Part shown: positions 22,823-34,125 of the stretch, in pieces
How positions within the stretch are numbered: the stretch's first letter is position 1
How the letters are laid out: every line of letters begins with the position of its first letter
Assembly (NCBI GenBank): GCA_028095005.1
Contig: CM051459.1
Span: 133,077,657-133,141,656 of the forward strand
Reading direction: 5' to 3'
DNA length: 64,000 nucleotides
Origin: Rhynchospora pubera
Taxonomy: Eukaryota > Streptophyta > Magnoliopsida > Poales > Cyperaceae
Notes under the pieces: generated by a model
What the model saw: only the letters and a program-made list of their open reading frames with translations
The model's database searches: none
Told to the model about the DNA's origin: nothing
Position numbers and translations under genes: made by a program

Positions 22823-25800
22823 CTAGCTGCCAAACCCCATTGCAACAACAGGGATTCTGACTTTGTGGCCCCTGTCTCCTTTCATCAATACCTCCCCAAA
22901 GCTGTATGTATCAGTCACTGACCTCGCAGTAAGGGTTATTGTTACATCCCTTGATTGACCTGGCAGAATGGTAAAAGCCGGTGGGCCCACCTCCAATGCG
23001 ATTTCAGGTGACATGTGTGATGTGATTGTGTAGGTCTCTGTTTCAGACCCCACATTGGTGACGGTTCTCTTGATGATTCGAGTGCCTTTCAGATGTGAGA
23101 CTGCAACTGATGGTATGTTCAGATCTGCAGGGTGCATGTAAGTCGTCGTGCATGGCACACCTGTTATGTTTCTTACTTCATACCGGTCAATGCCAGGTAC
23201 CGAGCATAGAAACTTGATATAGTCAGCATGAGCTGTAAGAACAAAGCAATAAAACACATATTAGAAAGGTAAGAATCTATAGGCACCTAATCGCAACTGC
23301 AAAATGAAATTATCCAGGACACCACAGTACAGGTCTCCTTGTACTAGTATGATGCCATCATGTTCATCAAGGAACAAAAGCAATACCAATTCCAAGTCAT
23401 AATCAACCAGATAATTGCCTCAGTCAATACAAAATTACAGTTAGACGACATGTTTTTACAGGAAATCAATATTAAAGAGCACATCAGCCCCAGAAAGTAT
23501 CTTAAACTAGTAAATAGACCTTCCAGCATTAAAAACACGAGAGAATTATGATCTTGATTGTGGTGAAGCTGAGAAACCCATGCCATAAACTGTTTTCAAC
23601 TCAAGCTAAATTATTACTATAAATTTATCAAGCTATTAAAATTGAAATTAGAACATTCAATACAGCCATTTTGTCATTTCCTTTTCATAAAGCCCATAAT
23701 AAATGCTTAATGCCTAACAGCATTGGAATTTGTTAAAAATATATCCAGGGATGGTGGATACTTGCAATTACAAATATTACTGGGTTTCTGAAAAAACCTC
23801 AAAAGAAGTGTCTAGGATATGAACTAAAGAAACTTTTCAAATGAGAGAGAGGGAAAAATACATACAAGCATCAAAGACAAGGCCAGGATCAACAGCAGCT
23901 TTAGGGTTAACAGCACCGCTACCATAGTCAAATGGAGTGGCACTGGCAAGAGTTAGAATCTCTTGGCCAGAGTATTCTTGTGCCTTGAGAGGTCGGCCCC
24001 CTTTGTCCAGAGTGGTGGCAGTGGTCATGAGTGCTGATTTGATGGCAGCTGGGCTCCATTTTGGGTTTTTCTGTTTTAGTAGCGCTGCTATCCCTGATAT
24101 GTGCGGGGCTGCCATGCTGGTGCCAGAAATCATCGCAAATCCCTCCCCTAAAACCATTTTCATTGAAGAAAAATATAATTAATTCTTTAATTTAGTAATA
24201 ATAGAGAATGATTTAAAATTTCATTTCAGGACAGTAGTTACATTTCTCTTTTCCTTCAGCCTGCTATTTAAATCAGAAGATTAAACATACACAAACATAA
24301 AAGGAACTAAACAAGAGGAAATTGCAAGATTCTAGGAAGCATATATAGCTGTAACTAAGCTATCTCTCAGAGGTTATAAACTTATAATTACTAGCTGATA
24401 GAAAGTGAGACAAATAAATTTGTATTCAACAACTGAAAATCCTCACATCACAAGTTCAAATATAACTGGGATGTGAGAATTGTTACATCAGACCTTGATA
24501 GCATGCTTTACAAGTCATTATAAGTATTTAGGTCGGAATCACTTTTTTTTTTTTAAATATCAGGTAGAATTGATATGGTAATGTGTGTACCAACATAATT
24601 GGCCTCATCAGTCCCATTTGGAGCCCACGCAGCCCATATCAGATTCCCTGGGGCCAATATATCAGGTTTTAGCACATCAGCATCTTGAAAGCTAAAATCC
24701 TTCACATCAGGGCCTCTTGAAGAAAATATTGCAACTTGAGGGGCCGAGTTGTAAAGAGTTGGTGCCAGACCATTTGCAATGCTAGCTGTTGCTTCAAAGC
24801 TGATAGCTCTTCCAGCCCAGTCTCTTCTTGTTGAGCAATTGTAGTAATCTATTAGCTCCTGAAATCAAATAACAATCACAATATTGTAAAACCTTTTGCC
24901 TTCACAAGGATACAATCAATTGTATCTCAACATAAGGACAACTTTATGACAGCAAAACCAAGCAGAAGATGGGGGCAAAAAAACAAAAAGATCATACCTT
25001 AGTTTTACTGATTTCAGTAATGACAATACCAGGAATGCTGACAGGAACAGGATCAAATTTTATCCCAGGATAGTTATTCTCCACAGCGACAACAAACCCT
25101 GCAGCATGAAGGCTCTTGGCAGTCTCAGAAACCTTTTTGATAGATGCGGTGCCAGAAACAAAATTGAAGGAATAGCCACAAAGAAGTATATTTCCTTCCA
25201 CCTTATTCTTGTTCAATAATTCAGGCCTCTGACAGTCTAATGGATTGTACTTTACCACAGAGGAACCAATGAGCACATCACTTGCTGAGACCAAGTTCAT
25301 TGTCCTGTTTCCATGTGTAGCAGCTAACAAATCAACACAAAAAAGAAAGTATGAATATTATATTGAAAGAAAAGATATATGTTTACAATAGAGAAAAACA
25401 GTAAAACCAATATATTAGGCATAGGGAAGGAATAAAAAAAAAATAAAGAAATTACTTCAATCTGTCAACCCAAAACAACAAAATAGACAGACTAGTCAAA
25501 ATTGTGAAACAGAAACTTATATTTTTACCACCCTTCAATCGCCTTATGCATTAGTACATCACATATTAAACAATTGATGTAAACAGCCACCGGTAAGATG
25601 TAGACACTAAACCCACAAAATTCAGGTAAAATATTTCCTCTAGATGCATAGAATATTGATGTTCGAGATGATTTTTGTTTTAGCATTGCTACTAGCTTAG
25701 AATTCACAGAACAGAAAACAAACTAAAAAGAAGTTGATATGCTCAACGCTTACGGGATACTCCAAGTCCAGGTATATTGATGCCATTTCCAAGAATCAAT

Positions 25801-27813
25801 TGGTTCTTGTACCTCCGATCATCTACACCAGCAGCAACAGTGGTGATCCAAGGGCTGAAAGAAACCAATGTTTTTGGAAAGGGACCTCCATTTCCAGCTG
25901 CTTGAGCCACAAAAACCCCAGCTTTCACTGCTGAAAGAAGTGCTGCATCAAAAGGATTTAAGAATGTGGTACGCGTAGCAGATGGTGGGCTATTGGGTCC
26001 AACTGAGAGGTTGAGTATGTCTACACCATCTTCAACTGCCTGTTTAAAGGTTAAACATATGGAGGATTATTTTTTGCATGGAACTTCTACTCAAAAGAAT
26101 AACTTCAATTGTGACATTTAGTTCAAATGTTTCACCCAGGTACCTATCTAATCATAGATTTCACGATAAACATCTACAACAATAATGAGAGGTCGCTATT
26201 TCAGTTCAATAAAAAGCAAATTTAATTTTCTTGGCTTTCAATATAGCCAGGCATCTTTTCTTAAGATGCTTTTATCTCAAAAAAAAAATAATAATAAATA
26301 CCAAATGTAATTTGATATTTAAATTGCCGAACAATGACATACTATATAGAAATAATAGTTAACTGCAGAAACATTTAATTTTTCTGAGGCATACTTGTTC
26401 AATGGCCGCCACCACATCAGAGACATAACCGCCAAATAGTCTGTACAGAACCTTATAGACGGCAATCCTGTAGGAACAATAATGCCTCATGAGAAAGAAA
26501 ATTCATTAAAGAACCCACAAAAATTTCCAGTATATAAAATTACATCACTGACCTGGCACGCGGAGCCATGCCACTTGCTTTACCAAACTCACGACCATGC
26601 AGTCTAACGGGTACCCCATTATTTCCAGCAGCAATTGCAGCTGTATGGCTAGTCATAAAAATAGAATTTTCATTACTAATAATCTTAGTAGGTAAAATCA
26701 TACACAAACTTGGGTTATATACTATAAAATTCAATAATTGTCTCACAAATAGTCAAACCAAACAGTTTACTTTAAGAAATATAAAGCATAAGAATCAGGC
26801 ATGAATTTGAAAGGGTTCGCGATGGAAAACAAATAATATTTGTCATAATGCGATTACCTTCCATGCCCATCACCATCTAATGGTGATGCAAAATCAATTG
26901 CAGGGTTGAAAGCACCTGCAGCAATTGCAGCTTTGGCAAAATGCTGCGCCCCAACAATCTTGCCATTACAGTAGCTTCTTCTTGTCTCTGGATCAGCCTC
27001 GCATTTTCCTTTAAACCTAGGCAGAGGCCCAAAAGGCTCAGTGTTGTAGGTTGAGAAGCTCGGGTGCTTTGGGTAAATACCTGAGTCCACGAAACCAATA
27101 ACAATGTCTTCCCCTGCTCTGTCAAACCCACCTCCTGTGGGCCACACCTCAGTTGACAATCCAAGAAATTGAGGTGTGTGTGTCGTTAATTTTCTTACTT
27201 TGGTGTCTCTTTCCACATATTTTACCCCTGGGGCTCTCCTCAAAGCCTCAGCCTGAAGCATAAGATTAAATGAAAAGGAAACAAAATGAGTACACAATTA
27301 GGCAAATTTCTAGAAATTCAATCTTTCAAGTCTCTGAATAAAAGGGTACAACAGTGTAGTATACCTGTAGAGGATTCATGTGAACTGCAAAGCCATTGAT
27401 GAGGTGGCGGTAAGTGTACAATTTAGTATAGGAACCTTCTAAAAGCACTGAGTCGAGTATCTCATTGTGCTTGTTCTCTAGATGGATGGAGTATGCTCTT
27501 ACAATATCACTACAAAACAATTATTCAATAACCAATGTTAAAAAAAAGGAAAAACTCTCCTAACAATAGAATAAACCCGACACAAAATAATACAAGTTTT
27601 GAATTATAAAAGTCAACATGCCAGTTGAAGGGTTTACCTGTGAAAATCCATTTCTTCAACTGTATCAGTTGCAGTTGCAGGAAGTCCTTCAATGTTGCCT
27701 TCATAGCTTACAACAGGGTCTCCTTCAATAGCCACAATATAAACATCATGGCTCCCAGATACTATACTTCTCACTAATAACAGAAATAAGCATAGAACTT
27801 CTATTCCCTTCAT
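22823..27813 (-). CDS. SBT2: Subtilisin-like serine protease, SBT2 subfamily, 10 coding exons
   Basis: Exons (minus): 27638-27813, 27365-27509, 26858-27252, 26553-26648, 26395-26467, 25754-26039, 24998-25323, 24591-24858, 23866-24147, 22823-23232. All introns are GT..AG and all phases close, giving 818 residues, the usual size for Arabidopsis SBT2.5/2.6-type proteins. Residues 1-20 form a signal peptide. An I9 inhibitor propeptide follows to about 130. The S8 catalytic triad is D163 (GFVDSGIYP), H237 (GDGHGSHTAA, the Ser split over an intron) and S599 (SGTSMAAPH), with oxyanion N345 (AAGNGG). A PA-like insert lies before S599 and a fibronectin-III-like domain (KRTVTNVG) ends the protein. It should be a secreted peptidase maturing proteins or peptides in the apoplast; the substrate is unknown. 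The ATG at 27813 is the first in-frame ATG after a 5' UTR acceptor. Confidence 0.96.
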
Positions 27814-27863
27814 TTTTGAGTTCAGATAAGTTGGCAAGTTATTCTTTATCTGGTGTCTCACAC

Positions 27864-28900
27864 TGCAACAATAACAAATGAAAATTGTACATGAGACTTG
27901 GGAAAAAGAACATGTGTGAGTTTAAATTAATATACTGCAAAGTTTTTAAGTATAAATAATCAAAAGGCATTCAACAATTTGAATTTTCTCTTCAAGCAAC
28001 AGCATGAATCAATCAAACTGTTGCTAGAGACATCATGATATAAACATTGACTTTGGTGATGTGACTAATATAACCAGTTTAAGAAAGTGTGCAATTGTTT
28101 GGTAATATAAACAGTTTAACTTCGAGAAAAAGTTCAATTGTTAGGTTTTAGAAGTGCCTTTCTGTTAAAATGAGAAGAGGTAGAGCAGATTTCAATTGTT
28201 TTGTTTTTATTTTGTTGATGGCTAGGTACAGCAACTTAGCAATAGGAGCTGATGGTGTAATTTTCAGTAATAGTATCCTTGCGAGTTAAGAGAGAAAAAT
28301 AATGAAGATGTACCTTGCCCTCTAAAAACTAATTTGAACACAATCGCCTGTTATTTAAAAGATTTTAGACAAATTCCATCTCCGAGCAATGTTAGCTTTG
28401 CCTTGAGACTTTTGCACACTGAAACCTGCTATAATTAGTAAGAGCAATAGCAAACATGTCATTACTTGAGTATAGCACCGCACACAATCAAATTTGCAGA
28501 AACTAATATTAAAATAAAGTAAGTAACTAAAGCATATCATCTCCTTGTTAACTAAAATAAGAGCTCACTAGTCACTAACAAGTAACAACCCCATCGATCT
28601 ATTCAAAACAATACATTTGTTACCTTCTATCTAGTCACTAACTAGTAGTAGTAGTAGTAGTAGTAGTTACCCATTAATGTTGCTTGCTTGCTACTGCCAA
28701 TCAGAAACCCTTTTGTAGCGATTCTTACTTCCTTCCTTGGGCGCAAAGCAATGCTTGCTTGAAAAGAAAAGAAGAGAAAAGAAAAGAGAGAGAGAAAGGG
28801 GAAAAACCTTACCAGGTATCACCGACTGGGGCTTGAATGCTTGATTCCTCACTCACTCACTCCGACTCGCCAGTCGCCACCTTTGTCCTTTTCGCTTCTT
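27864..28900 (-). other. 5' UTR exon and 5' UTR intron of the SBT2 gene
   Basis: A donor CTG|GTAAGG at about 28812 and an acceptor TTGCAG|TGTGAG at about 27864 predict a roughly 950-bp intron in the 5' UTR, with a non-coding first exon upstream of 28813. The intron has a (TAG)n microsatellite at about 28646-28670 and a GA-rich tract at about 28765-28800. The transcription start was not identified. Confidence 0.5.
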
Positions 28901-29284
28901 TTCTTTTATTTTGCCTTTTTTTTTAACGGAAAAAATCGATGTGAATGTTTTATTGTTTTGTTATTTCGTTTGGGAAGGGCAAGAGAGTAATGGATCTGTC
29001 GGAGGCCATAACTCAATAAATGCGCTAATGAGGACAAAATAATCTTCTTCTGGGCCGTAATTGGGCCTACCAATCCTCTTTCCTTCTCCTTTCATTTCAT
29101 AAGATAACTGTATATGTAAATTTCCAAAATAAATTTGAAATTGTCACTCTTTATTATTGAATATGTTACTTTTTTTCAGTAGAATAATTCTTATATAATT
29201 TATTTTATTATTGAACTTCTTGATAATATGTCACATCGTATATATTTTAAATTAAATGTTTATCACGAATTATCTTTTGGTAAA
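28900..29284. other. Upstream region of SBT2, no gene seen
   Basis: AT-rich. No clear TATA element or frame could be assigned. Confidence 0.35.
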
Positions 29285-29455
29285 CTTTTTTTTACGTTCA
29301 AATGACAGCTTTTATTTTTTCCAATGTTATATGTATTAGTATTCGTAAAATTCTGTTCTCAAAAGTGTACTTTTTTTACGTTCAAATGACAGGTTTTATT
29401 TTTCCAATGTTATATGTACTAGTATTCGTAAAATTCTGTTCTCAAAAGAGTAAGG
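29285..29455 (+). repeat. 85-bp tandem duplication
   Basis: Two adjacent copies of a unit starting TTTTTTTACGTTCAAATGAC and ending TTCTCAAAAG, about 95% identical by eye. Confidence 0.85.
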
Positions 29456-30770
29456 AAAGATCAAGATAAATAGCATAGAATGTTACTATTTGAACAGTTA
29501 AATGAGCACATTGAGTAAATAGTGTGATCCTTGCACTATTCATGAGAGCGAATTAATGGTTGCACAAAAATTATTCTGAATAGGAGTAGCCAAATCAAAC
29601 ATATATAAATAGGCGTTCCACTAACTTACTGTAGTTAGCATTATTCAAGAACAGTGTGGCTGACAGGTGGGCCCCACTTGATTTTTTTTTCCTGTGATCA
29701 ACCACTAGCTTCCACGTGTACAAAAGGCTCTCTCATTTATGGGATTTTATGTGGTATTACAAGTAAATTCCAAACACATACAAATGAGGACTGTCACAGA
29801 TGCCAAAATCGGTCATGTGGGTGGGCCACGCGCTTATAAAGTTTCAGGATTTTCTGCGGTAGTTAAACCAAGAATCAACCGTATTTGAAAAATAAATCAC
29901 CACAGAAAATCCGGTTCCTAAGTCTTTGTTCCCTGCACATGCACACACATGGAGAGTAGAGACTAAACATCTCCAAAAAAAAAAACCGGCCAATCACTCC
30001 ACATGTATTTTTTAGCTCTCCATTTTATTTAGAAATTGAGCCTCCATTTCTAGAAACTTACAAATTATATGTTGTCTTTTTTTTGTTATTTCAAGCCCTT
30101 AGAAAATTTATTTTACCATAAAATTTTGTGTGCATGCTTGAAAAAAATAGACACAATTTTTGGGAATAATTTTTTTTGTTATTAACGTTCAGAAAAGATA
30201 ATTTTACAAGCAACATCATATTTTATTTGTATGGTTTGAAAAATATATTTAGCTTTTGAATGACTTTTTTCCCTTTCGAATTAAATTTTTCAGTGAATTT
30301 TAAATGTGTACTCACAAAATTATTGATGAAATTTTTTTCGTTTTATGGTTTTCAAATATTTTAGATTGTTTTTATATTTTGATGAATTTTTTTAAAAAAT
30401 AATTAGTATGAATGGTTTTTTTCTTTTTTTCCCTTGCAGAAGGAATCCAACTGCTAAATTAAACATTATATCTAATTATAATTACATCATCAATATAACA
30501 ACTATACTATCATTGTAATATGAATAATTTTTTTCTTCGTATTTACAATGCGCGACACCAGTTTATTAATTTTTTTTATTGATCCATAAACATTACCTAA
30601 AAAAATAAATCGCGCAACGCACGAATGTCCACTAGTTAATATTAAATCTGGGGACAAAAAACAAAAGGCAGCAAGTGGCGGTGAGGGAAGGAGGCATCCG
30701 AATCAATTTAGTTTAAACCACTTTTCAAAATAAGATCGGCTCTTGGTTTCCTTTCCCAAATCGTGCAAGA
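29456..30770. other. Intergenic, no gene seen
   Basis: AT-rich sequence without a convincing coding frame, RNA gene or bounded mobile element. Confidence 0.35.
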
Positions 30771-30902
30771 GGAGCCGTTTGGATGTGTCCGCATAAATTT
30801 ATTATAAACAATCCAAACTCTTTATAAAGTTACACACTTCCCAATAAATTTATGCCTAGGAATAGAAAATTTCCCAAATTCCTAAGCGATCCAAACGGCC
30901 CC
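30771..30902. mobile_element. Tourist-like MITE, copy 2
   Basis: Inverted termini GGAGCCGTTTGGAT and ATCCAAACGGCCCC. The core TTATAAACAATCCAAACTC is the reverse complement of the core of copies 1, 4 and 5. No clear 3-bp duplication. Confidence 0.65.
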
Positions 30903-30961
30903 AATCTGACTACATAATTACATGTTATCGGTGGCATCAAAACATTATATTGCCTAATATG

Positions 30962-31109
30962 AGGCTCCATTTGGATGAGTGCAGGAATAAAGGAATAGCT
31001 TTTCTTACTCCCAAATTTATTATAAACAATCCAAACTCTTTACAAAGTGACATACTTCCCAATACTTCTTCCCTTATTTCTCTTATTCCCACACCATCCA
31101 AACGGAGCC
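30962..31109. mobile_element. Tourist-like MITE, copy 3
   Basis: Termini AGGCTCCATTTGGATG and CATCCAAACGGAGCC. The core matches copy 2. Confidence 0.65.
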
Positions 31110-31179
31110 GAAACACAGAAATTTAGAAACTTTAAAACAAGATGAGCTTGTATCTCTACTTTTATGTGCTGTTTACTAT

Positions 31180-31347
31180 GGGGCCGTTTGGATCGCTTAG
31201 GAATTTGAGAAATTTGGGGAAGTTGCAATTCCTAGGAATAAATTTATTGGGAAGTGTGTAATTTTGTGAAGAGTTTGGATTGTTTATAATAAATTTATGG
31301 TAGGAAGATGAAATTTCCCAAATTTCTTGGGGAATCCAAACAGCCCC
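31180..31347. mobile_element. Tourist-like MITE, copy 4 (TSD TAT)
   Basis: Termini GGGGCCGTTTGGAT and ATCCAAACAGCCCC. A 3-bp duplication TAT flanks it (31177-31179 and 31348-31350). The core matches copy 1. Confidence 0.75.
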
Positions 31348-31354
31348 TATGTGT

Positions 31355-32650
31355 TTTGCTACTATGTTAGACTAGTTATTTATGTTGTCTTAGGATTAGG
31401 GGATTATCTTTATGTTTGGATGATGTTTACTTGACTTTATTTGTTATATTATGCTTTGAGATTTGTTTATTGTAAATTATGTCGATTGCTTGAGTTAAAT
31501 CACTTGTTGAATTGCTAATTATCTTCTAGTTGAACAGCTGCATCTAGTAAGTCTAAGTTAGGATAAACAAGTTGAATTGATTTAAGTACTTAGGGTAAAT
31601 TGTGGATTCGAAAGGGAAAATTAGTTAACTCCAAAAGTGTAGCTTTTAGAATCGTTCAAAAGACTTCTAAATATCTCTAAGAACTCCAATAAACAAGTTT
31701 AATTTATCGAACTCAATACCAAAAGTTGTGAACCGATCAAATTAATTAGGTTAGATTGTGATTGAACCAGTATCTGTTCCAACAAGCGAAAGCTGAGGCT
31801 TAGAATAACTAGGTTTGACCAATAAATCCTGACTTGAGGCATAACTTAGCATATTAGACCAAGTAAACTCATTTTTACCTCCTGCTCGGACCGAGTAAAG
31901 TCTTTGTTTGGACCGAGCAGAGTGGTAATTGTAGCTAAAACGTCAAGTTAGTGCGAAAGTGCTTAACTTTGGGATTTTAGCAGCCAAACATAAGTGAAAC
32001 CGACTCCTAGGACACTTTAATTTCTGTTTAAAACCAAAAGACTTTACTTTTAGTATTTTACTTTAATTTAGTTTGATTATTTTGTTCCAAGTCCAAAAAC
32101 CAACAAAAAACATTTACATTAGAAGCACTATTTAATTTTATATCATTCAAAACTTCATAAAATATTTCTATATAGATTTTAAGAAAGGATGTCCAGTATT
32201 CGAAAATTCGTCCCTTGGGTTCGACCCTAAAGCTATATTCCAAACGATTAGTGAGACTAGCTCTAGGTTATAAATTTATTTGATATCCTAGGTTTAAGCC
32301 TTCATCAATTATGCTTATACTATGTTTGTTTGTTGTTTTGAGAACATGTTAGAGTAGTTTACGTATTGTCTTAGGGTATGAATGTAGTTCAGATTTAGTT
32401 TGATGTTATGACTTGATCATATGACTTGATGTTTGGGTTTATGTTCTGTTTATTGAGTAGTATTTTCATTGCTTTGTTTAATTCTCTTGTTTTGACCTGA
32501 TTTACTTCTATATAAAGGTCTGTTTAGTTAAGTTACAAGGTTAGGTTAAGCAAATAAGATTGAATTAAGTACTTTGGATAAGTTGACGATTCGAAAGAGG
32601 AGATTAGCTTGCATTGAAAGATGTAGCTTCTAAGTTGTAAGAAATAAAAT
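31355..32650 (+). repeat. Two diverged direct repeats of about 290 bp around a possible LTR remnant
   Basis: Segments near 31355-31650 and 32310-32650 share the same order of words (ATGTTAGA.TAGTT, TTGTCTTAGG, TGTTTATTG, GTTAGG, TTGAATT.A..GTACTT.GG, GATTCGAAAG). The middle has GGTTCGACCC (about 32217), which also occurs on the other strand near 48206. Probably a decayed LTR retroelement; no coding part remains. Confidence 0.35.
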
Positions 32651-33180
32651 ATTTTCTTATTTTGATTCTTATGTCACATGATATCATGGCACCGATACAA
32701 ATAGATACATGGGCAAATACAGAAACAAAATACAATCAGACAATAAAGATATATTGCTTAATCTAGCATCGATACAAATAGATATGTTATTTAATTTGTT
32801 TCTTTATTAGACGAAACATCAAAATATATTATTACTTCGTATGGCGATTAATATCTGATCACAAATAAAATCGATCGAACGACAGAAACACCTGTTTACA
32901 TGCTAAACTAGCGTGTAATATCTATACGGTCCATGTATTTATAAGCAGTAGAGATATATGATGCACTATGTCAAATTTGCATTACAAGGTTATGTTCATT
33001 ACGCAATAACAAATTTAGTTGAAACTTTCTTTGTCGACAAATTTTAATAATAGTTCACCATCTTATACATTTTTAATGGCTAGCGCTTTATTTTGGCTTA
33101 CGGTTTGCTCCAGGCTCCAGCGTGCAGAGGAAGTAAATTGAGGAAAAAGTAGCTACCCTTACTCTGCCCAAATACTTAAT

Positions 33181-33480
33181 GAGCAACGCTCGGGTGCCAT
33201 CATTTTTAGATGCCACAAATTACCGCAATTTAATATTTTATTAATGTTTAAAAATTTTAAAATTCAAGCACTAAACTCAAATTGTTGATCTTGTTCAATT
33301 TAACGAGCAATGTATTTCTATATAAGTTTTATAAAATTTAGAGTCATTTAATACTCGATCAAGTGATCAACAAATGAACAAATATGGATAACTATATATG
33401 ACAGATTAATTCGAATACGTTCATTGCTTGATCACTTAATTGAGTATCAAATCGACTCTAAATTTTACTCGTACTTAATA
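33181..33480. mobile_element. Partial copy of a foldback element
   Basis: Shares GTTGATCTTGTTCAATTTAA, ATAAGTTTTATAAAATTT and the GCCATCATTTTT end with the complete foldback element at 50551-50981. Its right terminus is missing. Confidence 0.45.
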
Positions 33481-34125
33481 TGCTCCAAACTCGAACAACA
33501 CAATGAAAAAACAAGGTGAGAAAGGGGGAGACGAGGGAACTCCCTGTACGATTTTTTTAAATATATATTTTTTCACCTCCCAATTGGGGGGAGTATGTAT
33601 ATTTCTTTCCTCGTCTCCTATCCCTCCTAAAAGCAAACCCTTCAGTTCCAATTATGTATTACGACTGAATTTAAAACTTTTTATGAACAAAAATCGATAT
33701 TTCAATCTGTTTCTTGATTAATTGTGACCTGCAATTGAAATAATTCGAAGTGATTGTGCATTTTAATAATGTAATTTGAGTTCACACGCTCATGGTTTAC
33801 TTGTCAACTCACAATTTATTTTTTCTCTATTATGTTCAGTTGTTCACAACAAGTTGTACAAATAATCAAGGTTGGCACCCTAACACATACAAACCCAATC
33901 AACAACTTAGTACTGCTCACGGTAGGTATCACACCAAATCTCCATTGATATATTTTCTTTTGCACAAATGGAGATTCAATAGCAGCAATACTGAAGTTCA
34001 AGATGCAATTGAAGCCAACATGTAATTAAGTAAAGATGACAACACCCAATCGATTTCAAAAGCCAATTTGCGTAATAGCAAATTCACACAAATCAGATGC
34101 CAACCTCTTCTCAATTCAAACAAAC
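33481..34125. other. 3' flank of the M16 gene, no gene seen
   Basis: Presumed 3' UTR and spacer. The short frames here show no recognisable content. Confidence 0.4.

Noticed and set aside
28646..28670. (TAG)n tract as a CRISPR or functional array
   Set aside because: A simple trinucleotide microsatellite in the 5' UTR intron of a plant gene.
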